Assembly: GCF_019047785.1 (NCBI RefSeq)
Contig: NZ_CP077290.1
Coordinates: 2,604,001 to 2,668,000 of the forward strand
DNA: 64,000 nucleotides
Reading direction: 5' to 3'
Origin: Enterobacter cancerogenus
GTDB lineage: Bacteria; Pseudomonadota; Gammaproteobacteria; Enterobacterales; Enterobacteriaceae
The position numbers and the translations under genes were made by a program. Below, one piece after another: positions 1 to 8,098 of this stretch. The notes beneath the pieces are model-generated. The model had not been told where the DNA came from. It searched no databases and saw nothing but the letters and a program-made list of their open reading frames with translations. Each line of letters starts with the position of its first letter. The first letter of the stretch is position 1.

Positions 1-28
1 CGAAAATAGCCAGGATTTTTGCAGTCAT
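1..28 (-). CDS. Start of a downstream fimbrial gene (probable EcpE-like chaperone), cut by window edge
   Basis: An ATG on the minus strand at 28 opens a frame reading MTAKILAIF before the window ends. It begins 6 bases after the ecpD stop, the spacing expected inside an operon, and the hydrophobic start looks like a signal peptide. In the E. coli ecpRABCDE operon the gene after ecpD is ecpE, a second periplasmic chaperone. That identity is inferred from position only, because nine residues cannot identify a family. Confidence 0.5.
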
Positions 29-34
29 ATTCGT

Positions 35-1633
35 TTAATTCCAGGATGCACTGACGTCTATTTTCCCTTGCGCGGTTACTTCGCCAAACCAGTCATTCCC
101 GTCATAGGTTGTTTTCGATACAGGGTTATCCATCACAAACTGCAGTACCAGCGGCGTTTTCCACAGCCACAGGTCCGTGACCCCGGAGCTCATTTTGTCC
201 CACTCGGACGCGTGGGTGGCAGGTGCTGGTACCTGGAGGGCCTCGCCTTTGCAGTTATGCGCCAGCAGCGTCTGGCTTTTGCCCACCAGCACGTTGCCCG
301 GGATCGGGACGGTAAAACCGTTGCCGCTGAAGGCACAGTAATCCACCCCGTTCAGGCTCCGCGTTGGCCCGGTCACTTTGACCGTTACCGCCACGGCAGC
401 ATCGCTTTGTGCGCCGCTGTAGGTAATGGTGTAGGGGATCTCAATGGGCGTTTCGCCAATGATCCCCGTGCCGGACCCGCCCAGACCGTTCGGGTCGAGC
501 GTATAGTCAGGGTTATCCGGCACAATCTCCAGCCCCGGCTCGATCGGGTTGATCACCACGCCGCCGCCCGGCTGGAAGCAGAAGTCCGCCGCCAGCGAGC
601 TGTTGCCCGGCGTCAGGCACAGGCTAACGATATTGCCAATGCCGGTGCCGTCACCCGCCTGCGCCACGCTCAAAATCAGCGCCTTTGGCAAAAAGATTTT
701 GAGGTAGGCTTTGCCGCCGTTTTTTTGCGGCGCTGCGAGGAAGGTTTGTGCCAGCACGCGGGTATCGCTCTGGATACCGCCGGAGATGCTGTACCAGTTG
801 CTCTCATCAAACGTCAGCTCGGCGGCCAGGCCAGTGCCGCCGCTCATGTGCGACTGCAGCACGCTGTTCACGCGTGATGAGGTGAGCGCCAGTCCGGGGC
901 TGTAGCCGGTAACATCCTCGCCGATAAAGGTGTATTCCATCAGGTCGCACAGCACCCCCGATATTGTATTTCGGGTGTATTTGGTGCAGGCGGCCCCCGT
1001 TGACCCGTCAACAATCGTGACCTCGCCGCTGATCGGGTCAATTCCCAGGTCCAACTCCCGGGAGTTGGTCATCGTCATCGTCCCCACCTTGTGCAGCGTG
1101 TTGGTGGTCGTCACTTTGTTGATGGACGACGTTTGCGGCGTGGAGGTAATGGTCACCTCGTCACCCGGCGCGGCGTTGAGCAGCGCGTTAAAGAACGGAT
1201 CGCCCAACACCCAGCGGCCATAGGAGGTCCCCGGCTCCATCACCGGCGGCTTCACCACCATCGACGTGTCGCTGTAGCTGGTAGTCGGGGTGTAGCCGGC
1301 GGTACCGCAGCTCGATGAGCACGACGTCCCTTTAAAAAACGGCGAGGCGCTGGAGCCGGTGACGGAAAAGTTAATCGTCAACGCACTGCCCGCAGGCCCG
1401 CTATAGCTGTTATCCGGGATGTAGGTGGCGACCCCGTTGTTGGCCTTTGCGCTCAACGCAGGCCACTCCCGCGAACCGTGTAAAAAGGCGGTCGAGGTGC
1501 TGTTCAGGCTAAACAGCCCTGCGGTATTACCCGTCCCGTTGTTGTCGGGATTATTAATGGCGAAATAGGGCAACTGCTGCGCCTGAGCCGCCGCGCTCAT
1601 CAGGAGCAAATTAAGAGCGAATATCTTTTTCAT
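35..1633 (-). CDS. ecpD: EcpD-like tip adhesin/minor subunit of an ECP-type (alpha) fimbria
   Basis: 532 aa with a signal peptide (MKKIFALNLLLMSAAAQA, then QQLP), close to the roughly 547 aa of E. coli EcpD. It follows pilin, chaperone and usher genes in the ecpABCD order and is assigned EcpD chiefly by this synteny. Members of this family sit at the tip of, and probably polymerise with, EcpA fibres. The start at 1633 was chosen because it gives a signal peptide; a longer frame to 1771 only duplicates usher coding DNA. The gene overlaps the usher 3' end by 23 bases, suggesting translational coupling. The sequence is very rich in Gly, Thr and Ser, as expected for a beta-sandwich surface protein. 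Confidence 0.78.
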   Translation of the reverse strand: MKKIFALNLLLMSAAAQAQQLPYFAINNPDNNGTGNTAGLFSLNSTSTAFLHGSREWPALSAKANNGVATYIPDNSYSGPAGSALTINFSVTGSSASPFFKGTSCSSSCGTAGYTPTTSYSDTSMVVKPPVMEPGTSYGRWVLGDPFFNALLNAAPGDEVTITSTPQTSSINKVTTTNTLHKVGTMTMTNSRELDLGIDPISGEVTIVDGSTGAACTKYTRNTISGVLCDLMEYTFIGEDVTGYSPGLALTSSRVNSVLQSHMSGGTGLAAELTFDESNWYSISGGIQSDTRVLAQTFLAAPQKNGGKAYLKIFLPKALILSVAQAGDGTGIGNIVSLCLTPGNSSLAADFCFQPGGGVVINPIEPGLEIVPDNPDYTLDPNGLGGSGTGIIGETPIEIPYTITYSGAQSDAAVAVTVKVTGPTRSLNGVDYCAFSGNGFTVPIPGNVLVGKSQTLLAHNCKGEALQVPAPATHASEWDKMSSGVTDLWLWKTPLVLQFVMDNPVSKTTYDGNDWFGEVTAQGKIDVSASWN

Positions 1634-4205
1634 CGTCACGTTCCCGTGTTCCTTTTGCTTCCTGCCAGACGTAATTGCCCTTATCGCAGGAGATGTCCCC
1701 CAGCCACAGCGCGCCGCGGTTGGACTCGATGTCCAGGCGCACCTCACAGACGCTGTCGTCCGGCGTGGCAATGCTCAGAATCGGATTGTTTTTATCCACA
1801 TCAATCACAAAGCGCCCGTCGTTTTCCGTGCGGGTCAGGCCGACATGGTTTTTGATTTGCGTCTCACCAATCGGGGAGCCGTTGGCGTCCACCAGCCGGC
1901 CAAACAGCGTGACGATTTTCTTCACCTGCGGCTTCATCACCACCGTGTTACCCGGGTAAACCGTGATGTGGCGACGCGCGTTCGCGCCAATCTCATAGCT
2001 TTCGGTGCCGGTTTCACTGTTCATCACTTCGAGGTCGTAAGCCTGATAGGCAGGCAGTGACAGCCAGGTTTTATCCCCTTTGATCCGCTCCGCCCGGCCA
2101 TTGAGCTTCAGGGTGAGCGCTTCGTCGGATTTAAGACCGGTGCTGACGATCACCCCCGCGCTGTCGGTCCCTTTCCCGGCAGCGATGGCCTCTTTCGACC
2201 AGCCCACGCTGCCGTCGCTGGTCAGGGTGGAGTTCCAGCCTTTGCTCATGCCGCTCTGCACGCTGAGGATGTTGCTGTTCCACGGCGTATCAAAGTTCAC
2301 GCTGCCGCCGCCGCTCACGCTGCGATCGTAGGTGCTGTTAAACGCCTTCGAGACGTTGGCGGTGGCCGATTTCAGGTAATCGCCGTCGAACTGGCGGCTG
2401 GCGCTCACGTTGAGCGCCGTGCCGGTGTCGCGGTTATGGGAAACGCCCACCGACACGCTATTTCCGAGAGGAATAGAGAAGTCGAGCATCACGTAGCGAT
2501 CTTTCTCTTCGTAATACCCTTCGTATTTGTTGCGCGACAATCCGACGCGCAGGCGCGCGGTACCGTATCGCCCGGCATACAGCCCCTGGGAATAATCCAG
2601 CTGATCGCGTTTATAGCGATACATTTTATCTTCCTGGCGCATCACGCTCAGGTTGCCCGCAGAAGGTAATCCGAAGGAGGGCAAGCTCAACGACGCCCCC
2701 CAGGTGTTGCCCTTGCTTTCATAGATATCGAGGAACTTGCCGCTGGAGAGCTGCTCGTGGGAGTACCAGACCGAACCAATCTGCCACGGCAGGCTGAGGT
2801 TCACGCCATAGTTCGCACGGTAGGTGCCATCGGTGGCCGCCATCGTCTGGGTATTGACCGAGAGCATGTTCGTCAGGTTAAGCGAGGCCCACAGTTCGCT
2901 GACCGCGTGCTCGCGCATCATGTACGCCGAGGCATTCCAGTCGACCATCCCGCTGCGCTTGCTGAACGACGCCCCGACCAGCGACATGGTGTCTTTATGT
3001 TTAGTGTTGTAATCGTAGTACCAGGTGTTGTCCTGCTCGTTTTTGCGCTTAGCGTATTTTTTATAGTTAACGACGGATTTATCGCGGCTGTAGAGGCCGC
3101 CCCACATCTGCCAGCGCAGCGTTTCCGACACGTTGCTGGAGAAGGGTTTATTGATGGAGTACATGCTGCGCGACACGGTGCGGCTGCCGCTGACCACTTC
3201 CACCTCAACGTTGTAGATTCCGTAGGGCAGGCTGCTGGTGTCAATCTCATGGTTGCCGACGTCAAAGCGCTGAATGCCGATCAGCTGGCCGTCGCGGCGA
3301 ATGCGCGCCTCACCCGCCGTGGGGAAGTACACCACCACCGGCGTCAGGGAGAGCGTATTGTCACGCTTGCGCGAGTTGGCCTGGTTGCCCACCGACACGC
3401 CGTACACTTCCCCCCCGGCGATGCCGCTCACGCTGGCGAGAGACTGCATCGCCCAGCCGTTGAGCATCCCTGCGGCGTAGCGCATGCCCTGGTAGTCGCG
3501 CTCCCACATGGCCGCATTCATCTGGGTATCGCTGCTGTTCTCGTTCACATAGCCTGAGCCGTCGATGAGCAGGTGATCGACCCCCATCGAGATCCAGCTT
3601 TTCGCATTCAGATATCCTGAGGACCAGCCGTCGCCGTAACCGCTCTCGGTGTGGTAAGCCCCGAGGTTATAAGAGAAGGTGCCGCTCAGGTCGTCCGACT
3701 CGGGGGCGTCGATATCCACCTCGCGTGGACGAATATTCACCCCATAGTCGTTCTTCGACAGGTTCAGCAGCAGGCGCATCTTCTTTTGATCGAGCGTAAA
3801 CGACGATCCCGCGCTGACGGGGATCCGCATCTGGTCGTCAAACTGCTTGTTATTGATGCTTTTCAGCAGTTTGCGCATCTCTTTCGAGAGACGAATGCCG
3901 TTATCAGACTCCTGGACCTGCACGTCACGCAGCCCGAGCTTGAGATCTTTCGCGAAAAGGGTCACATCACCGATGCGCACGTATTCATGCGTATTGCTGC
4001 CGTCGCTTCCCTGCGTTGCTGCCTCTGATCGCGTATTGACTAAATAGACGGGGATTTTGATCCCCTGCTCCAGTAATCCATAAAGCGCGTCGGGAAAACG
4101 GTAATTAGCGATAACCACGGAGCCTGGAGCGGCAGACGCGAGCGCGGGCAGCGTGCCGGATGCGCAAGCCATCAGCACCGGCAACACTAATTTATTTTTC
4201 ACCAT
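1611..4205 (-). CDS. ecpC: EcpC-like outer-membrane usher of an ECP-type fimbria
   Basis: 864 aa with a signal peptide ending near ALASA. It has the features of alpha-clade (CFA/I, ECP, Tcf) ushers: an N-terminal beta domain, a long Tyr- and Gly-rich beta-barrel region with the plug section around residues 240-340, and a C-terminal carboxypeptidase-regulatory-like fold (from about residue 770) with a Cys pair (DSVCEV and DISCDK) that probably forms a disulfide. It would form the pore through which EcpA and EcpD subunits are assembled. It starts 6 bases after the chaperone stop and overlaps ecpD. E. coli EcpC is about 841 aa, so the length fits. Confidence 0.85.
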   Translation of the reverse strand: MVKNKLVLPVLMACASGTLPALASAAPGSVVIANYRFPDALYGLLEQGIKIPVYLVNTRSEAATQGSDGSNTHEYVRIGDVTLFAKDLKLGLRDVQVQESDNGIRLSKEMRKLLKSINNKQFDDQMRIPVSAGSSFTLDQKKMRLLLNLSKNDYGVNIRPREVDIDAPESDDLSGTFSYNLGAYHTESGYGDGWSSGYLNAKSWISMGVDHLLIDGSGYVNENSSDTQMNAAMWERDYQGMRYAAGMLNGWAMQSLASVSGIAGGEVYGVSVGNQANSRKRDNTLSLTPVVVYFPTAGEARIRRDGQLIGIQRFDVGNHEIDTSSLPYGIYNVEVEVVSGSRTVSRSMYSINKPFSSNVSETLRWQMWGGLYSRDKSVVNYKKYAKRKNEQDNTWYYDYNTKHKDTMSLVGASFSKRSGMVDWNASAYMMREHAVSELWASLNLTNMLSVNTQTMAATDGTYRANYGVNLSLPWQIGSVWYSHEQLSSGKFLDIYESKGNTWGASLSLPSFGLPSAGNLSVMRQEDKMYRYKRDQLDYSQGLYAGRYGTARLRVGLSRNKYEGYYEEKDRYVMLDFSIPLGNSVSVGVSHNRDTGTALNVSASRQFDGDYLKSATANVSKAFNSTYDRSVSGGGSVNFDTPWNSNILSVQSGMSKGWNSTLTSDGSVGWSKEAIAAGKGTDSAGVIVSTGLKSDEALTLKLNGRAERIKGDKTWLSLPAYQAYDLEVMNSETGTESYEIGANARRHITVYPGNTVVMKPQVKKIVTLFGRLVDANGSPIGETQIKNHVGLTRTENDGRFVIDVDKNNPILSIATPDDSVCEVRLDIESNRGALWLGDISCDKGNYVWQEAKGTRERDDEKDIRS

Positions 4206-4211
4206 GCATCC

Positions 4212-4889
4212 TTACTTAACAGGAATGAACTGTTTCAGGTCCCAAATTCCGAGATGAAAATGGTTGTCCGTCACGTTGATATCCTCGATAGCACGCGAGG
4301 TATTGGGCATCAGGTAGAAGTTTTTAGTACACGGCGTGGTCGGGGATTCCGGGTTCGGCTTCAGGCAGGTCCCCGTTGCGTTGACGCGAAACGACGTGTT
4401 GCCCTTGTTAGTGATCTTTCCCGCCACGTATACGAAATCGACTTTTTTGTCGCGGGGCTGAACCACGAGGATGGTGCTCACCACGGCGCGGGTCATCCCT
4501 TTACCGTTCTTTTGCGCAGCGTTGTCCAGCTCTTCGCTCACCCCTTCATCGACAAAGGTGATGCGGTAGTAGCGCTCTTTATTGTCGGCGTTACCGTGGT
4601 AGTAAAATTTGACGATATTGCTGGTGCCAGCGGGCATCACCATGCGCGTGGGGGTGAGCAAGAGCTCGTCCACTTTCTCGGGGTTAATCACCACGCCTTC
4701 ATCCATCGGGCTGCTGATACGCTGCGCGCTAATGGAGACAATACGTACGCTGTCCGCTTCGTTTTTTAATTCCTTCGACGTGGAATCCGCGTCGGCAGGA
4801 ATAATGGTGGTGATTTTGCCGACGTTAATCGCCAGCGCGGAAGAGGAGACGAACAGTAAGAAGAAAATGGCAGATTTGAGGCTAAACAT
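4212..4889 (-). CDS. ecpB: EcpB-like periplasmic fimbrial chaperone
   Basis: 225 aa with an N-terminal signal peptide (ends SSALA, then INVGKI). The pattern matches E. coli EcpB: SSPMDEG, DELLLTPTRMVMPAG, NKERYYRITFVDE and a C-terminal QFIPVK, all with clear counterparts there. EcpB-type chaperones are the distant alpha-clade relatives of PapD; they hold pilin subunits in the periplasm and hand them to the usher. Two cysteines near the C-terminus (CLKP and PCTKN) are also found in EcpB. The gene lies between pilin and usher, all on the same strand. Confidence 0.88.
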   Translation of the reverse strand: MFSLKSAIFFLLFVSSSALAINVGKITTIIPADADSTSKELKNEADSVRIVSISAQRISSPMDEGVVINPEKVDELLLTPTRMVMPAGTSNIVKFYYHGNADNKERYYRITFVDEGVSEELDNAAQKNGKGMTRAVVSTILVVQPRDKKVDFVYVAGKITNKGNTSFRVNATGTCLKPNPESPTTPCTKNFYLMPNTSRAIEDINVTDNHFHLGIWDLKQFIPVK

Positions 4890-4903
4890 GATATTTCCCT
4901 AAA

Positions 4904-4921
4904 CAGGGGCTTGCGCCCCTG
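4904..4921 (-). promoter_or_regulatory. Hairpin between major pilin and chaperone genes
   Basis: Perfect 7-bp arms CAGGGGC and GCCCCTG with a 4-base loop lie just after the ecpA stop. There is no good U-run, so it is more likely a 3' stabiliser of the pilin mRNA or a partial terminator that gives excess pilin over chaperone and usher. This role is common in fimbrial operons but is inferred here. Confidence 0.55.
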
Positions 4922-4934
4922 GATCTGTCAGGCC

Positions 4935-5558
4935 TTAGCCCCAGGTTGCGCGGAACGCAACGGACACGGTACCTTCCCACAGGCTGTTGGTCAGGTCTTT
5001 GAACTCTTTCTTCGCACCAGCGCTGTCCTGAGCGGAATCAACGTAGAAGACAAATTTGTCCTGGCCGGTGATTTCAGTATCTGCCGCCGCGCCAGCGCTG
5101 GTGGTCAGGTTCCACAGGCCGGAAGAGACGCCGGTGTTAGAAGAAGAATCAACCAGCGTGGTCCACGCGGTAGATTTCGCCCCTACGGTACCGCCTACGG
5201 AGCCCAGGTCGTTTCCGCCCCAACGAGCACCCACTTTCAGCTTGGTCGCTTCACCGCCAACGCTGTACAGGGTGTTGTTTGAATCGTCGAGGATGGCTTC
5301 GAGTTTGAACGTCGTGGCAGAAGAGTGATCGCCGCGAATGGCCACATCAAACAGACCGGTATCGGTGTTGAATGATTTGGTATTTGCGCTGTAGGCAAAG
5401 TTCAGAGCACGCGTCGGGGTAACCACCAGATCGGATTCGCTGTCTTTCGTCGCAGAGGCCTGCCAGGTTGCAGAGGCCGTGGTTTCAGCAGCGTTAACCG
5501 CGCTCAGGGCAGAAACAGACAGCAGTGAGCCCAGAACGATAGCGTTCAGTTTGTTCAT
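4935..5558 (-). CDS. ecpA: EcpA-like major pilin of an ECP-type fimbria
   Basis: 207 aa with a signal peptide (ends SAVNA, then AETTAS). It matches the EcpA/MatB pattern: ATWQASATKDSESDLVVTP, then FNTDTGLFDVAIRGD, and a C-terminal LWEGTVSVAFRATW. EcpA is the structural subunit of the E. coli common pilus, used in adhesion and biofilm formation; E. coli EcpA is about 195 aa. Identity is clear at family level, but the protein is divergent, so it may be a paralogous alpha-fimbria rather than the ecp orthologue. It is the first gene of a minus-strand operon and has its own promoter and a hairpin leader. The SD is AAGGAC, eight bases before the ATG. Confidence 0.85.
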   Translation of the reverse strand: MNKLNAIVLGSLLSVSALSAVNAAETTASATWQASATKDSESDLVVTPTRALNFAYSANTKSFNTDTGLFDVAIRGDHSSATTFKLEAILDDSNNTLYSVGGEATKLKVGARWGGNDLGSVGGTVGAKSTAWTTLVDSSSNTGVSSGLWNLTTSAGAAADTEITGQDKFVFYVDSAQDSAGAKKEFKDLTNSLWEGTVSVAFRATWG

Positions 5559-5592
5559 TTATTTAGTCCTTCAAAAAAGAATCCACATGTAT

Positions 5593-5613
5593 AAAAAGGG
5601 GGTGCCCCTTTTT
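5593..5613 (-). promoter_or_regulatory. Perfect 9-bp hairpin in the ecpA leader
   Basis: Arms AAAAAGGGG and CCCCTTTTT enclose a 3-base loop, 35 bases before the ecpA ATG. With the promoter at 5622-5651, transcription would start at about 5615, so the hairpin would form the very 5' end of the mRNA. 5'-terminal stems are known to protect bacterial mRNAs from RNase E. It also has the shape of a terminator (G-rich stem plus U5), but a terminator this close to the start site would be unusual. Confidence 0.65.
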
Positions 5614-5621
5614 CGAGGCGG

Positions 5622-5651
5622 AGTATAGTCAGCCCGAAAATAGCGAGGCAA
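5622..5651 (-). promoter_or_regulatory. Sigma-70-type promoter of ecpA
   Basis: On the minus strand, -35 TTGCCT (5646-5651) and -10 TATACT (5622-5627) are separated by 18 bases. The predicted start is near 5615, about 57 bases before the ecpA ATG. Confidence 0.6.
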
Positions 5652-5786
5652 TACAGAAAAATTCACTCACCTGCGTGAAAAGATGAATATAAAAATACAC
5701 CCCTGGTATCTTGTTGTTACATAATGAATAAATATTCCACCGGGTGGATAATAGATATTCATCGATTCTTATCTGATGAGAAATTA

Positions 5787-6272
5787 TCAGGACGTGGGGA
5801 CAGCAACACACATCATTACAGGCAAAACCAGCCCCTTAATTAGCCATGCGTGTCTTTTTACACTGGTGATATAAAAGAAGTTAATATTGTCGAGCAACAT
5901 TTCGTTGACGACACCATCGGGTGCCGCATCATCTTCAGATTTGTTCAGCTTTTTATCGGTAATATAGTAGATATTACTCCCGTCAATTTTCTCGACGCTG
6001 AGAAGGTAATTTCTGTCGATCAGATAACTTTTGCCATCCTTTCTCAGCACACCTTTATGGATAACTGTTATCGCATCGGTGCTGTTGAACATAAATAGCG
6101 TGGTTAACGACATATCGGTAGAGTCGCCCGTAGAATACGTTTTCCAGGAAACCGTATCTGACTGACAGCCAAATCCCGTCTCCTGAGGTCTCATAAAGTA
6201 AAACAACGCTAAAGCAATGATTGACAGCAGCAGTACGACGCCCAATAACACACTAAGCTTGGTCCTTGACAT
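5787..6272 (-). CDS. FidL-like inner-membrane protein
   Basis: 161 aa with one N-terminal membrane segment (about residues 8-27) followed by a periplasmic domain containing a CQSDTVSWKTY stretch. It resembles the FidL family, whose Salmonella SPI-3 member lies beside the ToxR-like regulator MarT. Here too it follows a ToxR/CadC-like gene by only 3 bases, so the two are almost certainly co-transcribed. FidL function is not established; a sensory or stabilising partner role, by analogy with ToxS, is inference. Confidence 0.65.
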   Translation of the reverse strand: MSRTKLSVLLGVVLLLSIIALALFYFMRPQETGFGCQSDTVSWKTYSTGDSTDMSLTTLFMFNSTDAITVIHKGVLRKDGKSYLIDRNYLLSVEKIDGSNIYYITDKKLNKSEDDAAPDGVVNEMLLDNINFFYITSVKRHAWLIKGLVLPVMMCVAVPTS

Positions 6273-6275
6273 ATT

Positions 6276-7088
6276 TTAACTCCCGGTCAGGCTTCTGTAA
6301 GAAAGGCAATTCTTATAGTCATCGACGCTATCCTGCTGGTAACAAACCGCAAGGAAATAGTTTTCCATCTGCGATTTTTTGAAATTTGAATAGTACGCAT
6401 CAGCCGTTTGATGCTCGCAGTCGATGTGCCGGCTCGCGATGACCTCTTTCACGCGGTTAAAATAGTATTGTCGCGGCTCGAACATGTTCTTATCGACCAG
6501 GTATACCGTACAGCGATCCACTTTGCCGAGCAGATGAATGTCAGATTCTTTCAGGCTGTCCGCCGAGGAGGAGGTTTGATAAATCAGAAAGCCCGCTATT
6601 CCGGCAATGACGATCAGCATCACCACACATAGCGTTATAAACAGGGTGTGGAAATGTTGAAATCGTTTAGGGGGATCGGGATCGCGCTGCGGAATAAGCA
6701 AATCCGTCTCTTCAGCCTTAGGGAGTTCGGGCACGGGCGACGTCACCGGCGGCCTTACCGTATGGTGTTCAATATGCGCCGCCAGGCTAAATCCTTTCCC
6801 ACGAATCGTTTTAATCAGCATCGGATCGCGCCCCAAAATACGAAACGCTTTTCTAATTTCACTTATGGCAACATTAAGACTGACGGAAGAACCCGAGAAG
6901 CCGTGCTCCTCCCAGACCTTTTTTATCAGGTCATCTCTGTCGAGAGTTTTACCATTATTGATGATAAGTTCGTAAAGTAAACGTGCGGCCTGGTTAGATA
7001 ACTTAATGGAAGATTCCTCTTCTCCATTAACCATGATCATACCGGTGTCCACTTCATAAAGCATTGCAAGATCAATGAGATACTTCAT
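6276..7088 (-). CDS. ToxR/CadC-like membrane-bound winged-helix regulator
   Basis: 270 aa. Residues 1-105 form an OmpR/ToxR-type winged helix (SNQAARLLYELIINNGKTLDRDDLIKKV as landmark, recognition region GSSVSLNVAISEIRKAF, wing IKTIRGKGF). A Pro-rich linker follows, then one membrane segment (about 147-170) and a short periplasmic domain with three cysteines. This is the architecture of MarT, CadC and ToxR. It sits just upstream of a FidL-like gene and the ECP-type operon on the same strand and is the best candidate to control them. E. coli ecp uses EcpR, a LuxR-type protein, in this position instead. Confidence 0.75.
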   Translation of the reverse strand: MKYLIDLAMLYEVDTGMIMVNGEEESSIKLSNQAARLLYELIINNGKTLDRDDLIKKVWEEHGFSGSSVSLNVAISEIRKAFRILGRDPMLIKTIRGKGFSLAAHIEHHTVRPPVTSPVPELPKAEETDLLIPQRDPDPPKRFQHFHTLFITLCVVMLIVIAGIAGFLIYQTSSSADSLKESDIHLLGKVDRCTVYLVDKNMFEPRQYYFNRVKEVIASRHIDCEHQTADAYYSNFKKSQMENYFLAVCYQQDSVDDYKNCLSYRSLTGS

Positions 7089-7460
7089 AATGTTATTTCG
7101 CCACTGTTATAAGTTTTTGTATTTCCCTGGCAATAATAAGTCTAAAGCGGGTAGGGTCAAGTCATGTAATATTATTTGGAGGGGGGATATAGAAAACTTC
7201 ATTAATTAACGATTATTAAATCATTAATTAAAATCTTTGGAAGATAACATTTGGGTTATGATCTTAAAAAAAACCTTACAGCAAGATTATAATCTCGATT
7301 ACTCCGTTTCTTCGGAATAATGTTTTGTTATGTGTCATTTTGATGCAACATAATCTCGTCAAGGCTTGTATCTCAAGTCGCTATGCGCCTGGCCCGGTCA
7401 CCGCGTGCTGCGCTGCAAATAACATTCATCTTATACAAAACAAACATTATGGAGTTTATC
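7089..7460. other. AT-rich divergent regulatory region between the two fimbrial clusters
   Basis: No gene was found in these 372 bases, which separate the minus-strand ToxR-like gene from the plus-strand pilin. A candidate plus-strand promoter is TTGTTA (7325-7330), an 18-base spacer and CATAAT (7349-7354), about 107 bases before the pilin ATG. An AT-rich inverted repeat built on TTAATTAA lies near 7201-7233. The composition suits H-NS silencing, which is common at fimbrial loci. No invertible-switch repeats were recognised. Confidence 0.5.
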
Positions 7461-8045
7461 ATGTTCAAATCGATCATGACCGTTTCAATGCTGGCCGCAG
7501 CCATTGCCTCTACCAGCGCGGTTGCCGCCGATAACTCAGCGGGTGGCGTAATTAACTTTACCGGGGCCATTACCGATACCACCTGTACCATTAACGGCGG
7601 CAAAAGCGCTGATTTTACCGTTGCGCTCGCTCCAATTTCGGTTAAAGACGCTGGCACCGCAGTGGGTCTGATTACGAAAAATAAGAAATCCATCGCTCTG
7701 ACCTTCTCCGGTTGTTCACCTGCGGCGGGCACCACCGGTACACCGCTGAAAGTGTACTTCTCAAGCGCGGATAATATCTCCACCGACGGAAAATACCTGC
7801 TGAATAACAGCGTCAATGAAAGCGATGCCAGCGTTGCCCGTAACGTTGGTTTTGCATTAGTGGAACCGGGTTCTTCTACCCCTATTTCACTGAACCAACC
7901 TTACACTACCGATATTATGGGAACGGCCAAAGCACCAGATTCAGAAACCCTAACCCTGGATGTTTATTACTATAAAACCAACGCCACCGCGGCGACGGTT
8001 GGTGATTTAAGCTCTAACGTTACCTACACCATTTCCTATCTGTAA
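7461..8045 (+). CDS. Type 1-family fimbrial major subunit
   Basis: 194 aa with a signal peptide ending SAVAA, then DNSAGG. It has the classical pilin layout: GGVINFTGAITDTTCTINGG near the mature N-terminus, a second Cys in FSGC that pairs with the first, and a C-terminal beta-zipper ending YTISYL with the penultimate Tyr. It would be a donor-strand-exchange subunit secreted by the chaperone and usher encoded next. The start at 7461 has GGAG 6-7 bases upstream; an in-frame ATG at 7449 is less well placed. The usual Gly 14 residues from the end is not obvious. Confidence 0.85.
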   Translation: MFKSIMTVSMLAAAIASTSAVAADNSAGGVINFTGAITDTTCTINGGKSADFTVALAPISVKDAGTAVGLITKNKKSIALTFSGCSPAAGTTGTPLKVYFSSADNISTDGKYLLNNSVNESDASVARNVGFALVEPGSSTPISLNQPYTTDIMGTAKAPDSETLTLDVYYYKTNATAATVGDLSSNVTYTISYL

Positions 8046-8057
8046 TATCACATTATT

Positions 8058-8081
8058 CAGGCTCTGTTCTGGCAGAGCCTG
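8058..8081 (+). promoter_or_regulatory. Hairpin between pilin and chaperone genes
   Basis: Perfect 9-bp arms CAGGCTCTG and CAGAGCCTG with a 6-base loop sit 12 bases after the pilin stop. There is no U-run. It likely stabilises the pilin message or reduces read-through, giving the high pilin-to-usher ratio typical of such operons. Confidence 0.55.
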
Positions 8082-8098
8082 TTGTAAAGGTTTTAATC

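Noticed and set aside
5629..5811. 60-aa minus-strand ORF upstream of ecpA
   Set aside because: Covers the ecpA promoter and overlaps the fidL-like gene end; no credible SD.
7089..7460. Possible fimS-like invertible promoter
   Set aside because: No long flanking inverted repeats were seen and no FimB/FimE-type recombinase is encoded in the window.
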